Source: Canna indica
Taxonomy: Eukaryota > Streptophyta > Magnoliopsida > Zingiberales > Cannaceae
Reading direction: 5' to 3'
Assembly (NCBI GenBank): GCA_034359265.1
Contig: CP136890.1
Location: 46,660,501-46,724,500, forward strand
Length of the DNA: 64,000 nt
Shown here: positions 22,287 through 33,918 of the stretch, one piece after another
Layout of the letters: the number at the start of each line of letters is the position of its first letter
Numbering within the stretch: the first letter of the stretch is position 1
Position numbers and translations under genes: made by a program
The notes under the pieces: generated by a model
What the model saw: only the letters and a program-made list of their open reading frames with translations
What the model was told of the DNA's origin: nothing
Databases searched by the model: none

Positions 22287-24608
22287 ATGGGAGAAGTTGT
22301 TAATCGAGTTATTTTTGACAGACTAATGCAAAGAATTGCAAGATTTTCGAATAGAATCTTGAACTTTCGGGTATCGACTCGAAACGACCAAAAATTTGAG
22401 TCCCGGGCGACTCCAGATCATTCACTGTGATGGGAGAAGTTGTTAATCGAGTTATTTTTGACAGACTAATGCAAAGAATTGCAAGATTTTTCGAATAGAA
22501 TCTTGAACTTTCGGGTATCGACTCGAAACGACCAGAAATCTGAGTCCCGGGCGACTCCAGATCATTCACTGTTATGGGAGAAGTTGTTAATCGAGTTATT
22601 TTTGACCGACTAATGCAAAGAATTACACGCTTTTCGAACAGAATGCTGAACGAAGCATACTGATTGAATTTTCGGGTATCGACTCGAAAATACCAGAAAT
22701 CTGAGTCCCGGGCGACTCCAGATCATTCACTGTTATGGGAGAAGTTGTTAATCGAGTTATTTTTGACCGACTAATGCAAAGAATTACACGCTTTTCGAAT
22801 AGGATGCTGAACGAGGCCTACTGATTGAACTTTCGGGTATCGACTCGAAACGACCAGAAATGTCCCGGGCGACTCCAGAACATTCACTGTGATGGGAGAA
22901 GTTGTTAATCGAGTTATTTTTGACCGACTAATGCAAAGAATTACACGCTTTTCGAATAGGATGCTGAACGAAGCCTACTGATTGAACTTTCGGGTATCGA
23001 CTCGAAACGACCAGAAATGTCCCGGGCGACTCCAGAACATTCACTGTGATGGGAGAAGTTGTTAATCGAGTTATTTTTGACCGACTAATGCAAAGAATTA
23101 CATGCTTTTCGAACAGAATGCTGAACGAAGCATACTGATTGAACTTTCGGGTATCGACTCGAAACGACCAGAAATGTCCCGGGCGACTCCAGAACATTCA
23201 CTGTGATGGGAGAAGTTGTTAATCGAGTTATTTTTGACCGACTAATGCAAAGAATTACATGCTTTTCGAACAGAATTCTGAACGAAGCATACTGATTGAA
23301 CTTTCGGGTATCGACACGAAACGACCAGAAATCTGAGTCCCGGGCGACTCCAGATCATTCACTGTGATAGGAGAAGTTGTTAATCGAGTTATTTTTGACC
23401 GACTAATGCAAAGAATTACACGCTTTTCGAATAGGATGCTGAACGAAGCCTACTGATTGAACTTTCGGGTATCGACTCGAAACGACCAGAAATGTCCCGG
23501 GCGACTCCAGAACATTCACTGTGATGGGAGAAGTTGTTAATCGAGTTATTTTTGACCGACTAATGCAAAGAATTACATGCTTTTCGAACAGAATGCTGAA
23601 CGAAGCATACTGATTGAACTTTCGGGTATCGACACGAAACGACCAGAAATCTGAGTCCCGGGCGACTCCAGATCATTCACTGTGATAGGAGAAGTTGTTA
23701 ATCGAGTTATTTTTGACAGACTAATGCAAAGAATTGCAAGATTTTTAGGATAGAATCTTGAACATTCGGGTATCGACTCGAAACGACCAAAAATCTGAGT
23801 CCCGGGCGACTCCAGATCATTCACTGTGATGGGAGAAGTTGTTAATCGAGTAATTTTTGACAGACTAATGCAAAGAATTGCAAGATTTTTCGAATAGAAT
23901 CTTGAACTTTCGGGTATCGACTCGAAACGACCAGAAGTTGAGTCCCGGGCTACTCCAGATCATTCACTGTGATGGGAGAAGTTGTTAATCGAGTTATTTT
24001 TGACCGACTAATGCAAAGAATTACACGCTTTTTCGAACAGAATGCTGAAAGAAGCCTACTGATTGAATTTTCGGGTATCGACTCGAAAATACCAGAAATC
24101 TGAGTCCCGGGCGACTCCAGATCATTCACTGTTATGGGAGAAGTTGTTAATCGAGTTATTTTTGACCGACTAATGCAAAGAATTACACGTTTTTCGAACA
24201 GGATGCTGAACGAAGCCTACTGATTGAACTTTCGGGTATCGACTCGAAACGACCAGAAATGTCCCGGGCGACTCCAGAACATTCACTGTGATGGGAGAAG
24301 TTGTTAATCGAGTTATTTTTGACCGACTAATGCAAAGAATTACACGCTTTTCGAACAGAATGCTGAACGAAGCATACTGATTGAATTTTCGGGTATCGAC
24401 TCGAAAATACCAGAAATCTGAGTCCCGGGCGACTCCAGATCATTCACTGTTATGGGAGAAGTTGTTAATCGAGTTATTTTTGACCGACTAATGCAAAGAA
24501 TTACATGCTTTTCGAACAGGATGCTGAACGAAGCCTACTGATTGAACTTTCGGGTATCGACTCGAAACGACCAGAAATGTCCCGGGCGACTCCAGAACAT
24601 TCACTGTG
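22287..24608. repeat. Dispersed duplication, copy 1 (15 monomers, 2322 bp)
   Basis: Order C3-C'-A3-Bb-Bb-B-A5-Bb-A5-C4-C2-A1-B-A3-B. It carries GACCAAAAATTTGAG, GAACGAGGCC, CGAGTAATTTTTG and a 143-bp C2 with GAAGTTGAG. The same order and most markers recur 7394 bp downstream. A private difference is CAGAATTCTG near 23272. Confidence 0.88.
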
Positions 24609-25252
24609 ATGGGAGAAGTTTTTAATCGAGTTATTTTTGACCGACTAATGCAAAGAATTACACGCTTTTCGAACAGAATGCTGAACGAAGCATACTGATT
24701 GAACTTTCGGGTATCGACACGAAACGACCAGAAATCTGAGTCTCGGGCGACTCCAGATCATTCACTGTGATGGGAGAAGTTGTTAATCGAGTTATTTTTG
24801 ACCGACTAATGCAAAGAATTACACGCTTTTCGAACAGAATGCTGAACGAAGCATACTGATTGAACTTTCGGGTATCGACACGAAACGACCAGAAATCTGA
24901 GTCCCGGGCGACTCCAGATCATTCACTGTGATGGGAGAAGTTGTTAATCGAGTTATTTTTGACCGACTAATGCAAAGAATTACACGCTTTTCGAACAGAA
25001 TGCTGAACGAAGTATACTGATTGAACTTTCGGGTATCGACACGAAACGACCAGAAATTTGAGTCTCGGGCGACTCCAGATCTTTCACTGTGATGGGAGAA
25101 GTTGTTAATCGAGTTATTTTTGACCGACTAATGCAAAGAATTACACGCTTTTCGAACAGAATGCTGAACGAAGCATACTGATTGAACTTTCGGGTATCGA
25201 CACGAAACGACCAGAAATCTGAGTCCCGGGCGACTCCAGATCATTCACTGTG
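24609..25252. repeat. A5-A5-A4-A5 run (644 bp)
   Basis: Four 161-bp A monomers at 24609, 24770, 24931 and 25092 without any B or C between them. The first has AAGTTTTTAATCG (an A4 head) with GAAGCATACTG (an A5 middle) and a CTCGGG tail, so it is an A4/A5 mosaic. It connects the duplicated block to the 1071-bp HORs. Confidence 0.82.
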
Positions 25253-27233
25253 ATGGGAGAAGTTGTTAATCGAGCTATTTTTGACAGACTAATGCAAAGA
25301 ATTGCAAGATTTTCGAATAGAATCTTGAACTTTCGGGTATCGACTCGAAACGACCAAAAATCTGAGTCCCGGGCGACTCCAGATCATTCACTGTGATGGG
25401 AGAAGTTGTTAATCGAGTTATTTTTGACAGACTAATGCAAAGAATTGCAAGATTTTTCGAATAGAATCTTGAACTTTCGGGTATCGACTCGAAACGACCA
25501 GAAATCTGAGTCCCGGGCGACTCCAGATCATTCACTGTTATGGGAGAAGTTGTTAATCGAGTTATTTTTGACCGACTAATGCAAAGAATTACACGCTTTT
25601 CGAACAGAATGCTGAACGAAGCATACTGATTGAATTTTCGGGTATCGACTCGAAAATACCAGAAATCTGAGTCCCGGGCGACTCCAGATCATTCACTGTG
25701 ATGGGAGAAGTTGATAATCGAGTTATTTTTGACAGACTAATGCAAAGAATTGCAAGATTTTTTGAATAGAATCTTGAACTTTCGGGTATCGACTCGAAAC
25801 GACCAGAAATCTGAGTCCCGGACGACTCCAGATCATTCACTGTGATGGGAGAAGTTGTTAATCGAGTTATTTTTGACCGACTAATGCAAAGAATTACACG
25901 CTTTTCGAACAGGATGCTGAACGAAGCCTACTGATTGAACTTTCGGGTATCGACTCGAAACGACCAGAAATTTCCCGGGCGACTCCAGAACATTCACTGT
26001 GATGGGAGAAGTTGTTAATCGAGTTATTTTTGACCGACTAATGCAAAGAATTACACGCTTTTCGAACAGAATGCTGAACGAAGTATACTGATTGAACTTT
26101 CGGGTATCGACACGAAACGACCAGAAATCTGAGTCCCGGGCGACTCCAGATCATTCACTGTGATGGGAGAAGTTGTTAATCGAGCTATTTTTGACAGACT
26201 AATGCAAAGAATTGCAAGATTTTCGAATAGAATCTTGAACTTTCGGGTATCGACTCGAAACGACCAAAAATCTGAGTCCCGGGCGACTCCAGATCATTCA
26301 CTGTGATGGGAGAAGTTGTTAATCGAGTTATTTTTGACAGACTAATGCAAAGAATTGCAAGATTTTTCGAATAGAATCTTGAACTTTCGGGTATCGACTC
26401 GAAACGACCAGAAATCTGAGTCCCGGGCGACTCCAGATCATTCACTGTTATGGGAGAAGTTGTTAATCGAGTTATTTTTGACCGACTAATGCAAAGAATT
26501 ACACGCTTTTCGAACAGAATGCTGAACGAAGCATACTGATTGAATTTTCGGGTATCGACTCGAAAATACCAGAAATCTTAGTCCCGGGCGACTCCAGATC
26601 ATTCACTGTGATGGGAGAAGTTGATAATCGAGTTATTTTTGACAGACTAATGCAAAGAATTGCAAGATTTTTTGAATAGAATCTTGAACTTTCGGGTATC
26701 GACTCGAAACGACCAGAAATCTGAGTCCCGGACGACTCCAGATCATTCACTGTGATGGGAGAAGTTGTTAATCGAGTTATTTTTGACCGACTAATGCAAA
26801 GAATTACACGCTTTTCGAACAGGATGCTGAACGAAGCCTACTGATTGAACTTTCGGGTATCGACTCGAAACGACCAGAAATTTCCCGGGCGACTCCAGAA
26901 CATTCACTGTGATGGGAGAAGTTGTTAATCGAGTTATTTTTGACCGACTAATGCAAAGAATTACACGCTTTTCGAACAGAATGCTGAACGAAGTATACTG
27001 ATTGAACTTTCGGGTATCGACACGAAACGACCAGAAATTTGAGTCTCGGGCGACTCCAGATCATTCACTGTGATGGGAGAAGTTGTTAATCGAGTTATTT
27101 TTGACCGACTAATGCAAAGAATTACACGCTTTTCGAACAGAATGCTGAACGAAGCATACTGATTGAACTTTCGGGTATCGACACGAAACGACCAGAAATC
27201 TGAGTCCCGGGCGACTCCAGATCATTCACTGTG

Positions 27234-27376
27234 ATGGGAGAAGTTGTTAATCGAGTTATTTTTGACAGACTAATGCAAAGAATTGCAAGATTTTCGAATA
27301 GAATCTTGAACTTTCGGGTATCGACTCGAAACGACCAAAAATCTGAGTCCCGGGCGACTCCAGATCATTCACTGTG
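27234..27376. repeat. Representative monomer C3 (143 bp, four-T variant)
   Basis: C-class monomer in which GATTTTTCG is shortened by one T to GATTTTCG, giving 143 bp. It carries GACCAAAAATC and is followed by C' (144 bp). The same one-base loss recurs at the same HOR position throughout 8.7-41.6 kb, so it is an inherited variant, not a scattered sequencing error. Copies at 25253, 26163, 35452 and 38505 also have CGAGCTATTT. Confidence 0.87.
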
Positions 27377-27681
27377 ATGGGAGAAGTTGTTAATCGAGTT
27401 ATTTTTGACAGACTAATGCAAAGAATTGCAAGATTTTTCGAATAGAATCTTGAACTTTCGGGTATCGACTCGAAACGACCAGAAATCTGAGTCCCGGGCG
27501 ACTCCAGATCATTCACTGTTATGGGAGAAGTTGTTAATCGAGTTATTTTTGACCGACTAATGCAAAGAATTACACGCTTTTCGAACAGAATGCTGAACGA
27601 AGCATACTGATTGAATTTTCGGGTATCGACTCGAAAATACCAGAAATCTGAGTCCCGGGCGACTCCAGATCATTCACTGTG

Positions 27682-27825
27682 ATGGGAGAAGTTGATAATC
27701 GAGTTATTTTTGACAGACTAATGCAAAGAATTGCAAGATTTTTTGAATAGAATCTTGAACTTTCGGGTATCGACTCGAAACGACCAGAAATCTGAGTCCC
27801 GGACGACTCCAGATCATTCACTGTG
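27682..27825. repeat. Representative monomer Cx (144 bp)
   Basis: C-class monomer with GTTGATAATCG in the head, GATTTTTTGAATAG (six T, CpG lost) and a CCCGGACGACTCC tail, which destroys the CCCGGG palindrome. It follows A3 and precedes a B monomer in the 1071- and 1533-bp HORs, and is found only between about 21.2 and 40.5 kb. Confidence 0.86.
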
Positions 27826-28304
27826 ATGGGAGAAGTTGTTAATCGAGTTATTTTTGACCGACTAATGCAAAGAATTACACGCTTTTCGAACAGGATGCTG
27901 AACGAAGCCTACTGATTGAACTTTCGGGTATCGACTCGAAACGACCAGAAATTTCCCGGGCGACTCCAGAACATTCACTGTGATGGGAGAAGTTGTTAAT
28001 CGAGTTATTTTTGACCGACTAATGCAAAGAATTACACGCTTTTCGAACAGAATGCTGAACGAAGTATACTGATTGAACTTTCGGGTATCGACACGAAACG
28101 ACCAGAAATTTGAGTCTCGGGCGACTCCAGATCATTCACTGTGATGGGAGAAGTTGTTAATCGAGTTATTTTTGACCGACTAATGCAAAGAATTACACGC
28201 TTTTCGAACAGAATGCTGAACGAAGCATACTGATTGAACTTTCGGGTATCGACACGAAACGACCAGAAATCTGAGTCCCGGGCGACTCCAGATCATTCAC
28301 TGTG

Positions 28305-29680
28305 ATGGGAGAAGTTGTTAATCGAGTTATTTTTGACAGACTAATGCAAAGAATTGCAAGATTTTCGAATAGAATCTTGAACTTTCGGGTATCGACTCGA
28401 AACGACCAAAAATCTGAGTCCCGGGCGACTCCAGATCATTCACTGTGATGGGAGAAGTTGTTAATCGAGTTATTTTTGACAGACTAATGCAAAGAATTGC
28501 AAGATTTTTCGAATAGAATCTTGAACTTTCGGGTATCGACTCGAAACGACCAGAAATCTGAGTCCCGGGCGACTCCAGATCATTCACTGTTATGGGAGAA
28601 GTTGTTAATCGAGTTATTTTTGACCGACTAATGCAAAGAATTACACGCTTTTCGAACAGAATGCTGAACGAAGCATACTGATTGAATTTTCGGGTATCGA
28701 CTCGAAAATACCAGAAATCTGAGTCCCGGGCGACTCCAGATCATTCACTGTGATGGGAGAAGTTGTTAATCGAGTTATTTTTGACAGACTAATGCAAAGA
28801 ATTGCAAGATTTTTCGAATAGAATCTTGAACTTTCGGGTATCGACTCGAAACGACCAGAAATCTGAGTCCCGGGCGACTCCAGATCATTCACTGTTATGG
28901 GAGAAGTTGTTAATCGAGTTATTTTTGACCGACTAATGCAAAGAATTACACGCTTTTCGAACAGAATGCTGAACGAAGCATACTGATTGAACTTTCGGGT
29001 ATCGACACGAAACGACCAGAAATTTGAGTCCCGGGCGACTCCAGATCATTCACTGTGATAGGAGAAGTTGTTAATCGAGTTATTTTTGACAGACTAATGC
29101 AAAGAATTGCAAGATTTTTCGGATAGAATCTTGAACATTCGGGTATCGACTTGAAACGACCAAAAATCTGAGTCCCGGGCGACTCCAGATCATTCACTGT
29201 GATGGGAGAAGTTGTTAATCGAGTTATTTTTGACCGACTAATGCAAAGAATTACACGCTTTTCGAACAGGATGCTGAACGAAGCCTACTGATTGAACTTT
29301 CGGGTATCGACTCGAAACGACCAGAAATTTCCCGGGCGACTCCAGAACATTCACTGTGATGGGAGAAGTTGTTAATCGAGTTATTTTTGACCGACTAATG
29401 CAAAGAATTACACGCTTTTCGAACAGAATGCTGAACGAAGTATACTGATTGAACTTTCGGGTATCGACACGAAACGACCAGAAATTTGAGTCTCGGGCGA
29501 CTCCAGATCATTCACTGTGATGGGAGAAGTTGTTAATCGAGTTATTTTTGACCGACTAATGCAAAGAATTACACGCTTTTCGAACAGAATGCTGAACGAA
29601 GCATACTGATTGAACTTTCGGGTATCGACACGAAACGACCAGAAATCTGAGTCCCGGGCGACTCCAGATCATTCACTGTG
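28305..29680. repeat. Nine-monomer variant C3-C'-A3-C'-A5-C4-Bt-A4-A5 (1376 bp)
   Basis: Starts at 28305, 28448, 28592, 28753, 28897, 29058, 29202, 29359 and 29520. The fourth monomer replaces Cx with a plain C' (GTTGTTAATCG, five T, CCCGGGCG). From 28897 on it pairs with 21503 onward at the 7394-bp offset, so the dispersed duplication starts near here. Confidence 0.85.
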
Positions 29681-32002
29681 ATGGGAGAAGTTGTTAATCG
29701 AGTTATTTTTGACAGACTAATGCAAAGAATTGCAAGATTTTCGAATAGAATCTTGAACTTTCGGGTATCGACTCGAAACGACCAAATATTTGAGTCCCGG
29801 GCGACTCCAGATCATTCACTGTGATGGGAGAAGTTGTTAATCGAGTTATTTTTGACAGACTAATGCAAAGAATTGCAAGATTTTTCGAATAGAATCTTGA
29901 ACTTTCGGGTATCGACTCGAAACGACCAGAAATCTGAGTCCCGGGCGACTCCAGATCATTCACTGTTATGGGAGAAGTTGTTAATCGAGTTATTTTTGAC
30001 CGACTAATGCAAAGAATTACACGCTTTTCGAACAGAATGCTGAACGAAGCATACTGATTGAATTTTCGGGTATCGACTCGAAAATACCAGAAATCTGAGT
30101 CCCGGGCGACTCCAGATCATTCACTGTTATGGGAGAAGTTGTTAATCGAGTTATTTTTGACCGACTAATGCAAAGAATTACACGCTTTTCGAATAGGATG
30201 CTGAACGAGGCCTACTGATTGAACTTTCGGGTATCGACTCGAAACGACCAGAAATGTCCCGGGCGACTCCAGAACATTCACTGTGATGGGAGAAGTTGTT
30301 AGTCGAGTTATTTTTGACCGACTAATGCAAAGAATTACACGCTTTTCGAATAGGATGCTGAACGAAGCCTACTGATTGAACTTTCGGGTATCGACTCGAA
30401 ACGACCAGAAATGTCCCGGGCGACTCCAGAACATTCACTGTGATGGGAGAAGTTGTTAATCGAGTTATTTTTGACCGACTAATGCAAAGAATTACATGCT
30501 TTTCGAACAGAATGCTGAACGAAGCATACTGATTGAACTTTCGGGTATCGACTCGAAACGACCAGAAATGTCCCGGGCGACTCCAGAACATTCACTGTGA
30601 TGGGAGAAGTTGTTAATCGAGTTATTTTTGACCGACTAATGCAAAGAATTACATGCTTTTCGAACAGAATGCTGAACGAAGCATACTGATTGAACTTTCG
30701 GGTATCGACACGAAACGACCAGAAATCTGAGTCCCGGGCGACTCCAGATCATTCACTGTGATAGGAGAAGTTGTTAATCGAGTTATTTTTGACCGACTAA
30801 TGCAAAGAATTACACGCTTTTCGAATAGGATGCTGAACGAAGCCTACTGATTGAACTTTCGGGTATCGACTCGAAACGACCAGAAATGTCCCGGGCGACT
30901 CCAGAACATTCACTGTGATGGGAGAAGTTGTTAATCGAGTTATTTTTGACCGACTAATGCAAAGAATTACATGCTTTTCGAACAGAATGCTGAACGAAGC
31001 ATACTGATTGAACTTTCGGGTATCGACACGAAACGACCAGAAATCTGAGTCCCGGGCGACTCCAGATCATTCACTGTGATAGGAGAAGTTGTTAATCGAG
31101 TTATTTTTGACAGACTAATGCAAAGAATTACAAGATTTTTCGGATAGAATCTTGAACATTCGGGTATCGACTCGAAACGACCAAAAATCTGAGTCCCGGG
31201 CGACTCCAGATCATTCACTGTGATGGGAGAAGTTGTTAATCGAGTAATTTTTGACAGACTAATGCAAAGAATTGCAAGATTTTTCGAATAGAATCTTGAA
31301 CTTTCGGGTATCGACTCGAAACGACCAGAAGTTGAGTCCCGGGCTACTCCAGATCATTCACTGTGATGGGAGAAGTTGTTAATCGAGTTATTTTTGACCG
31401 ACTAATGCAAAGAATTACACGCTTTTTCGAACAGAATGCTGAAAGAAGCCTACTGATTGAATTTTCGGGTATCGACTCGAAAATACCAGAAATCTGAGTC
31501 CCGGGCGACTCCAGATCATTCACTGTTATGGGAGAAGTTGTTAATCGAGTTATTTTTGACCGACTAATGCAAAGAATTACACGTTTTTCGAACAGGATGC
31601 TGAACGAAGCCTACTGATTGAACTTTCGGGTATCGACTCGAAACGACCAGAAATGTCCCGGGCGACTCCAGAACATTCACTGTGATGGGAGAAGTTGTTA
31701 ATCGAGTTATTTTTGACCGACTAATGCAAAGAATTACACGCTTTTCGAACAGAATGCTGAACGAAGCATACTGATTGAATTTTCGGGTATCGACTCGAAA
31801 ATACCAGAAATCTGAGTCCCGGGCGACTCCAGATCATTCACTGTTATGGGAGAAGTTGTTAATCGAGTTATTTTTGACCGACTAATGCAAAGAATTACAC
31901 GCTTTTCGAACAGGATGCTGAACGAAGCCTACTGATTGAACTTTCGGGTATCGACTCGAAACGACCAGAAATTTCCCGGGCGACTCCAGAACATTCACTG
32001 TG
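29681..32002. repeat. Dispersed duplication, copy 2 (15 monomers, 2322 bp)
   Basis: Monomer order and markers match 22287-24608 at an offset of 7394 bp (GAACGAGGCC, CGAGTAATTTTTG, GAAGTTGAG). Copy-specific changes include GACCAAATATTTG (about 29782), GTTAGTCGAG (about 30300) and AATTACAAG in the C4 head (about 31129). The last B is of type Bt here (TTTCCCGGG) but TGTCCCGGG in copy 1, marking the right edge of similarity. Confidence 0.88.
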
Positions 32003-33918
32003 ATGGGAGAAGTTTTTAATCGAGTTATTTTTGACCGACTAATGCAAAGAATTACACGCTTTTCGAACAGAATGCTGAACGAAGTATACTGATTGAACTT
32101 TCGGGTATCGACACGAAACGACCAGAAATCTGAGTCTCGGGCGACTCCAGATCATTCACTGTTATGGGAGAAGTTGTTAATCGAGTTATTTTTGACCGAC
32201 TAATGCAAAGAATTACACGTTTTTCGAACAGGATGCTGAACGAAGCCTACTGATTGAACTTTCGGGTATCGACTCGAAACGACCAGAAATGTCCCGGGCG
32301 ACTCCAGAACATTCACTGTGATGGGAGAAGTTGTTAATCGAGTTATTTTTGACCGACTAATGCAAAGAATTACACGCTTTTCGAACAGAATGCTGAACGA
32401 AGCATACTGATTGAATTTTCGGGTATCGACTCGAAAATACCAGAAATCTGAGTCCCGGGCGACTCCAGATCATTCACTGTTATGGGAGAAGTTGTTAATC
32501 GAGTTATTTTTGACCGACTAATGCAAAGAATTACACGCTTTTCGAACAGAATGCTGAAAGAAGCCTACTGATTGAATTTTCGGGTATCGACTCGAAAATA
32601 CCAGAAATCTGAGTCCCGGGCGACTCCAGATCATTCACTGTTATGGGAGAAGTTGTTAATCGAGTTATTTTTGACCGACTAATGCAAAGAATTACACGTT
32701 TTTCGAACAGGATGCTGAACGAAGCCTACTGATTGAACTTTCGGGTATCGACTCGAAACGACCAGAAATGTCCCGGGCGACTCCAGAACATTCACTGTGA
32801 TGGGAGAAGTTGTTAATCGAGTTATTTTTGACCGACTAATGCAAAGAATTACACGCTTTTCGAACAGAATGCTGAACGAAGCATACTGATTGAATTTTCG
32901 GGTATCGACTCGAAAATACCAGAAATCTGAGTCCCGAGCGACTCCAGATCATTCACTGTTATGGGAGAAGTTGTTAATCGAGTTATTTTTGACCGACTAA
33001 TGCAAAGAATTACACGCTTTTCGAATAGGATGCTGAACGAAGCCTACTGATTGAACTTTCGGGTATCGACTCGAAACGACCAGAAATGTCCCGGGCGACT
33101 CCAGAACATTCACTGTGATGGGAGAAGTTTTTAATCGAGTTATTTTTGACCGACTAATGCAAAGAATTACACGCTTTTCGAACAGAATGCTGAACGAAGC
33201 ATACTGATTGAACTTTCGGGTATCGACACGAAACGACCAGAAATCTGAGTCTCGGGCGACTCCAGATCATTCACTGTGATGGGAGAAGTTGTTAATCGAG
33301 TTATTTTTGACCGACTAATGCAAAGAATTACACGCTTTTCGAACAGAATGCTGAACGAAGCATACTGATTGAACTTTCGGGTATCGACACGAAACGACCA
33401 GAAATCTGAGTCCCGGGCGACTCCAGATCATTCACTGTGATGGGAGAAGTTGTTAATCGAGTTATTTTTGACCGACTAATGCAAAGAATTACACGCTTTT
33501 CGAACAGGATGCTGAACGAAGCCTACTGATTGAACTTTCGGGTATCGACTCGAAACGACCAGAAATTTCCCGGGCGACTCCAGAACATTCACTGTGATGG
33601 GAGAAGTTGTTAATCGAGTTATTTTTGACCGACTAATGCAAAGAATTACACGCTTTTCGAACAGAATGCTGAACGAAGTATACTGATTGAACTTTCGGGT
33701 ATCGACACGAAACGACCAGAAATTTGAGTCTCGGGCGACTCCAGATCATTCACTGTGATGGGAGAAGTTGTTAATCGAGTTATTTCTGACCGACTAATGC
33801 AAAGAATTACACGCTTTTCGAACAGAATGCTGAACGAAGCATACTGATTGAACTTTCGGGTATCGACACGAAACGACCAGAAATCTGAGTCCCGGGCGAC
33901 TCCAGATCATTCACTGTG
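32003..33918. repeat. A/B-only run, 12 monomers without C (1916 bp)
   Basis: Order A4-B-A3-A1-B-A3-Bb-A5-A5-Bt-A4-A5, starts 32003 to 33758. There is no C monomer, the longest such stretch in the window. The A1 copy at 32482 has GCTGAAAGAAGCC but a four-T run (161 bp), an A1/A3 mosaic. A TTATTTCTGACC variant occurs near 33781 and again near 36385. Confidence 0.84.

Larger units (their letters stand above)
25253..28304. repeat. Seven-monomer 1071-bp HORs, three copies (first lacks one monomer)
   Basis: Copies start at 25253 (910 bp), 26163 (1071 bp) and 27234 (1071 bp). Order C3-C'-A3-Cx-Bt-A4-A5. The first copy lacks A5, and its A4 has a CCCGGG (A5-like) tail, as expected if A4 and A5 were fused by a 161-bp deletion. 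Confidence 0.9.
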
